Program-made: the position numbers and the translations under genes | Part shown: positions 6,029 through 7,251 of the stretch, piece after piece | Layout of the letters: each line of letters opens with the position of its first letter | Position numbering within the stretch: the stretch's first letter is position 1 | Origin: Hyphomicrobiales bacterium | Lineage (GTDB): Bacteria; Pseudomonadota; Alphaproteobacteria; Rhizobiales; JAKIUO01 | Assembly: GCA_027069645.1 (NCBI GenBank) | Contig: JALXEI010000284.1 | Span: forward strand, 1-7,251 | DNA length: 7,251 nucleotides | Direction: 5' to 3' | Notes under the pieces: model-generated | What the model was told of the DNA's origin: nothing | What the model saw: the letters and a program-made list of their open reading frames with translations, nothing else | Database searches by the model: none

Positions 6029-6874
6029 TCAGGCCGACAGCAAAAAAGCCGGTGTATTCCCGACAATTTCAGGATCTGCCTCGCCGATCACATCCACATT
6101 TTTTCCGTGATAATCACTTTCACTCAAAACCTTGCGGATAATGGCCAGCCTTGCCCGCCGCTTGTCGTTGGATCTGATGATATTCCAGGGCGTATCGGGA
6201 AGGTGGGTATGATGCAGCATTTGCTTGATCACTTTTGTATATTCATCCCACAGGGGAATGGATTTAAGGTCAATGGGCGACAGTTTCCATTGTTTAAGCG
6301 GATCGTGACGCCTCTTGTGAAAGCGCTTCATCTGCATTTCCCGACCGATTGTCAGCCAGAACTTGAACAGTCTGATACCCTCGCGTTGCAGCATTTTCTC
6401 GAATTCCGGCGCTTCGCGCAAAAAGGTTTCATGCTGCCCGGGTGTACAAAATCCCATGACCGGTTCGACACCGGCGCGATTGTACCATGAGCGATCAAAC
6501 AGGGTCATCTCGCCTTTGGTCGGCAGATGGGCGATATAGCGTTGAAAATACCATTGCCCCTGCTCCGCATCCGTTGGCTTGGCGAGGGCAACAACTTTCG
6601 CCGAACGGGGGTTGAGATGTTCCATAAATCGCTTGATGGAACCGCCCTTGCCCGCGGCATCGCGCCCCTCGAACAATATCACCAGTCGCTCGCCCTGATC
6701 ACTGATATGGCGCTGCAATTTGGCGAGTTCGATATGCAGCAAATGCAACTGTCTCAGATAATCCCCGTTTTTCATGCGTTTTTTGTAAGGGTAGCCCCCG
6801 CTGGCGAGCGCCTTTTCGTCAATCCATTCGGGCAGGACCGGATTGTCGAGTTCAAATTCTGAAAATTTATCCAT
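6029..6874 (-). CDS. ppk2: polyphosphate kinase 2 (class I PPK2)
   Basis: A 281-residue cytosolic PPK2, which moves phosphate between inorganic polyphosphate and nucleoside diphosphates (ADP or GDP); unrelated to PPK1. The Walker A loop is EGRDAAGKGG (69-78) with K76. The Walker B region TLFDRSWYNRAGVEPVMGF (124-142) carries D127 and R128. The lid module with basic residues is KRFHKRRHDPLKQWKLSPID (183-202), followed by LWDEY (208-212) and the DTPWNIIRSNDKRRARL stretch (227-243). A single PPK2 domain and this length fit class I, one-domain enzymes; nucleotide preference cannot be read off safely. The start at 6874 (MDKFSEFELD) is preferred to the longer frame from 7066, whose extra 64 residues are not PPK2-like and overlap the candidate promoter; AGAG and ACGAG purine-rich stretches stand just before the ATG. 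It lies upstream of tusE on the same strand, separated by 133 bp, with no clear terminator between. Confidence 0.95.
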   Translation of the reverse strand: MDKFSEFELDNPVLPEWIDEKALASGGYPYKKRMKNGDYLRQLHLLHIELAKLQRHISDQGERLVILFEGRDAAGKGGSIKRFMEHLNPRSAKVVALAKPTDAEQGQWYFQRYIAHLPTKGEMTLFDRSWYNRAGVEPVMGFCTPGQHETFLREAPEFEKMLQREGIRLFKFWLTIGREMQMKRFHKRRHDPLKQWKLSPIDLKSIPLWDEYTKVIKQMLHHTHLPDTPWNIIRSNDKRRARLAIIRKVLSESDYHGKNVDVIGEADPEIVGNTPAFLLSA

Positions 6875-6991
6875 TTCTCTTTTCTCGTCTCTGGTGAGAA
6901 GCCGTCCGCGAAACAGCACAGGGAAGATACATGCCCCGGAATTGACAAACCGCGGTTTTCCACTCCTTTCCGGCGCAATGACAGTCGGTAT

Positions 6992-7021
6992 TTTATGCGA
7001 TTGTGCCGGTTCAGGTGTCAA
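6992..7021 (-). promoter_or_regulatory. candidate sigma70 promoter of ppk2
   Basis: On the minus strand a perfect TTGACA (7021-7016) is followed after 18 bp by CATAAA (6997-6992). A start near 6985 would give a leader of about 110 nt. A second consensus-like hexamer TATAAT stands just upstream (7028-7023) without a -35 box at proper distance. Confidence 0.5.
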
Positions 7022-7078
7022 TATTATACCAACCGCCCTTGATATTGACCCATTGCATGGGATCATAGCGGCTCATAT

Positions 7079-7136
7079 GGCTGGTAGATTGTGCGCCGCT
7101 CGATACTTCGTATCTTGCAAGCGCAAAATGCCAGCC
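7079..7136. repeat. long imperfect hairpin near the right edge
   Basis: Nested pairs: GGCTGG (7079-7084) with CCAGCC (7131-7136); TTGTGCGC (7089-7096) with GCGCAAAA (7121-7128), 7 of 8 pairs; and GATAC (7102-7106) with GTATC (7110-7114) around a 3-base TTC loop. Together they form a 58-bp interrupted hairpin. It may be part of a small RNA or a dispersed palindromic element. Confidence 0.5.
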
Positions 7137-7150
7137 AGATGGGCCGCTAT

Positions 7151-7179
7151 GCCCCACCCGAAGGGCCGGGCGCTTTTTT
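7151..7179 (+). terminator. terminator-like stem with T tract, plus strand
   Basis: GCCC (7151-7154), a CA/CC internal loop, CCC (7157-7159), loop GAA, GGG (7163-7165) and GGGC (7168-7171) make a 7-bp stem followed by GC and six T residues (7174-7179). It is directional: only the plus strand has the T run after the stem. No plus-strand gene lies just upstream, so the transcript it would end is unknown, perhaps one covering the hairpin at 7079-7136. Confidence 0.5.
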
Positions 7180-7251
7180 CCGGCAGCACCGGATCACTCG
7201 GCTGGTGGTACCGGTACCACGTCGCCTCGTGCTCCAGCCCTGCTGGAAAAA

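Larger units (their letters stand above)
7073..7249 (-). other. unrecognised open frame entering from the right edge
   Basis: This frame is open for 58 codons from the edge to TGA at 7075-7073 and has GC-rich third positions (for example EHEATWYRYHQPSD). A second frame, ending at 7011 with WVNIKGGWYNIDT, overlaps that stop with an ATGA at 7076-7073 and has plausible codon use too. A plus-strand frame from ATG 7077 also stays open to the edge. Three open frames over one hairpin-forming region argue that this may be a structured repeat or RNA rather than a gene. I recognise none of the peptides. Confidence 0.2.
6875..7251. other. 377-bp stretch without a recognised gene
   Basis: The part from 6875 to about 6990 would be the ppk2 leader. 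It contains a good ribosome-site-like AAAGGAG (6968-6962, minus strand) with no start codon at a useful distance. From about 7011 to the edge the DNA is structured and openly readable in several frames but gives no product I recognise; the hairpin, terminator-like stem and open frame are listed separately. Confidence 0.6.

Noticed and set aside
6462..6487. A GGTTCGACACC stretch recalling a tRNA T-arm
   Set aside because: It lies within the conserved ppk2 coding sequence and no acceptor or anticodon arms can be folded around it.
6978..6984. CTGTCAT on the minus strand, a Pho-box half site near ppk2
   Set aside because: Only one half is present, no second copy at 11-bp spacing, and it lies at the presumed transcription start rather than over the -35 region.
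6875..7066. N-terminal extension of ppk2 to an ATG at 7066
   Set aside because: The extra 64 residues are not PPK2-like and would place the start upstream of the best promoter candidate; the start at 6874 fits the family.
7207..7218. Perfect 12-bp palindrome made of two GGTACC units
   Set aside because: Short and without a partner signal; could be an accident of two adjacent restriction-type hexamers, so no function is claimed.

Overview
The window looks like chromosomal DNA of a mid-GC alphaproteobacterium. The case rests on an ExoR-like Sel1-repeat secretory protein, an anmK gene divergent from tyrS, and class I PPK2, TusE and IlvD proteins of alphaproteobacterial character. This is inference from protein families; there is no rRNA or other taxonomic marker. 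No tRNA, rRNA, CRISPR array, phage gene or transposase gene is visible.

Left part (1-3974), all on the minus strand and read from high to low coordinates: anmK (anhydro-N-acetylmuramate kinase, cell-wall recycling), a 220-bp gap holding a candidate attenuator-type hairpin, ilvD (dihydroxy-acid dehydratase, branched-chain amino acid synthesis), then a secreted Sel1-repeat protein of ExoR type. The last gene starts inside the final codons of ilvD and runs off the left edge, so the two are probably co-transcribed.

Middle (3975-5598): a 58-bp divergent spacer separates anmK from tyrS (plus strand). Immediately after, and overlapping, the tyrS stop codon lies a roughly 260-bp imperfect long inverted repeat. 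It contains two inverted REP-like palindromes of 34 bp and has outer arms of about 24 bp. It is followed by a compact bidirectional terminator that closes both tyrS and the convergent tusE.

Right part (5599-7251), minus strand: tusE (DsrC/TusE-family sulfur carrier with the C-terminal Cys), preceded by a sigma70-like promoter with an overlapping dyad that could be an operator; then ppk2 (polyphosphate kinase 2) with a promoter about 110 bp upstream of its start. The last 240 bp hold no gene I can name. They contain a long imperfect hairpin, a plus-strand terminator-like structure and several competing open frames, and could be a small RNA, a repeat element or the edge of another gene.

The genes are mostly housekeeping functions (tRNA charging, amino acid synthesis, wall recycling, sulfur relay, polyphosphate metabolism). 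I found no defence or secretion system. The less ordinary parts are the palindromic element at the end of tyrS, the tusE regulatory region and the structured right edge.
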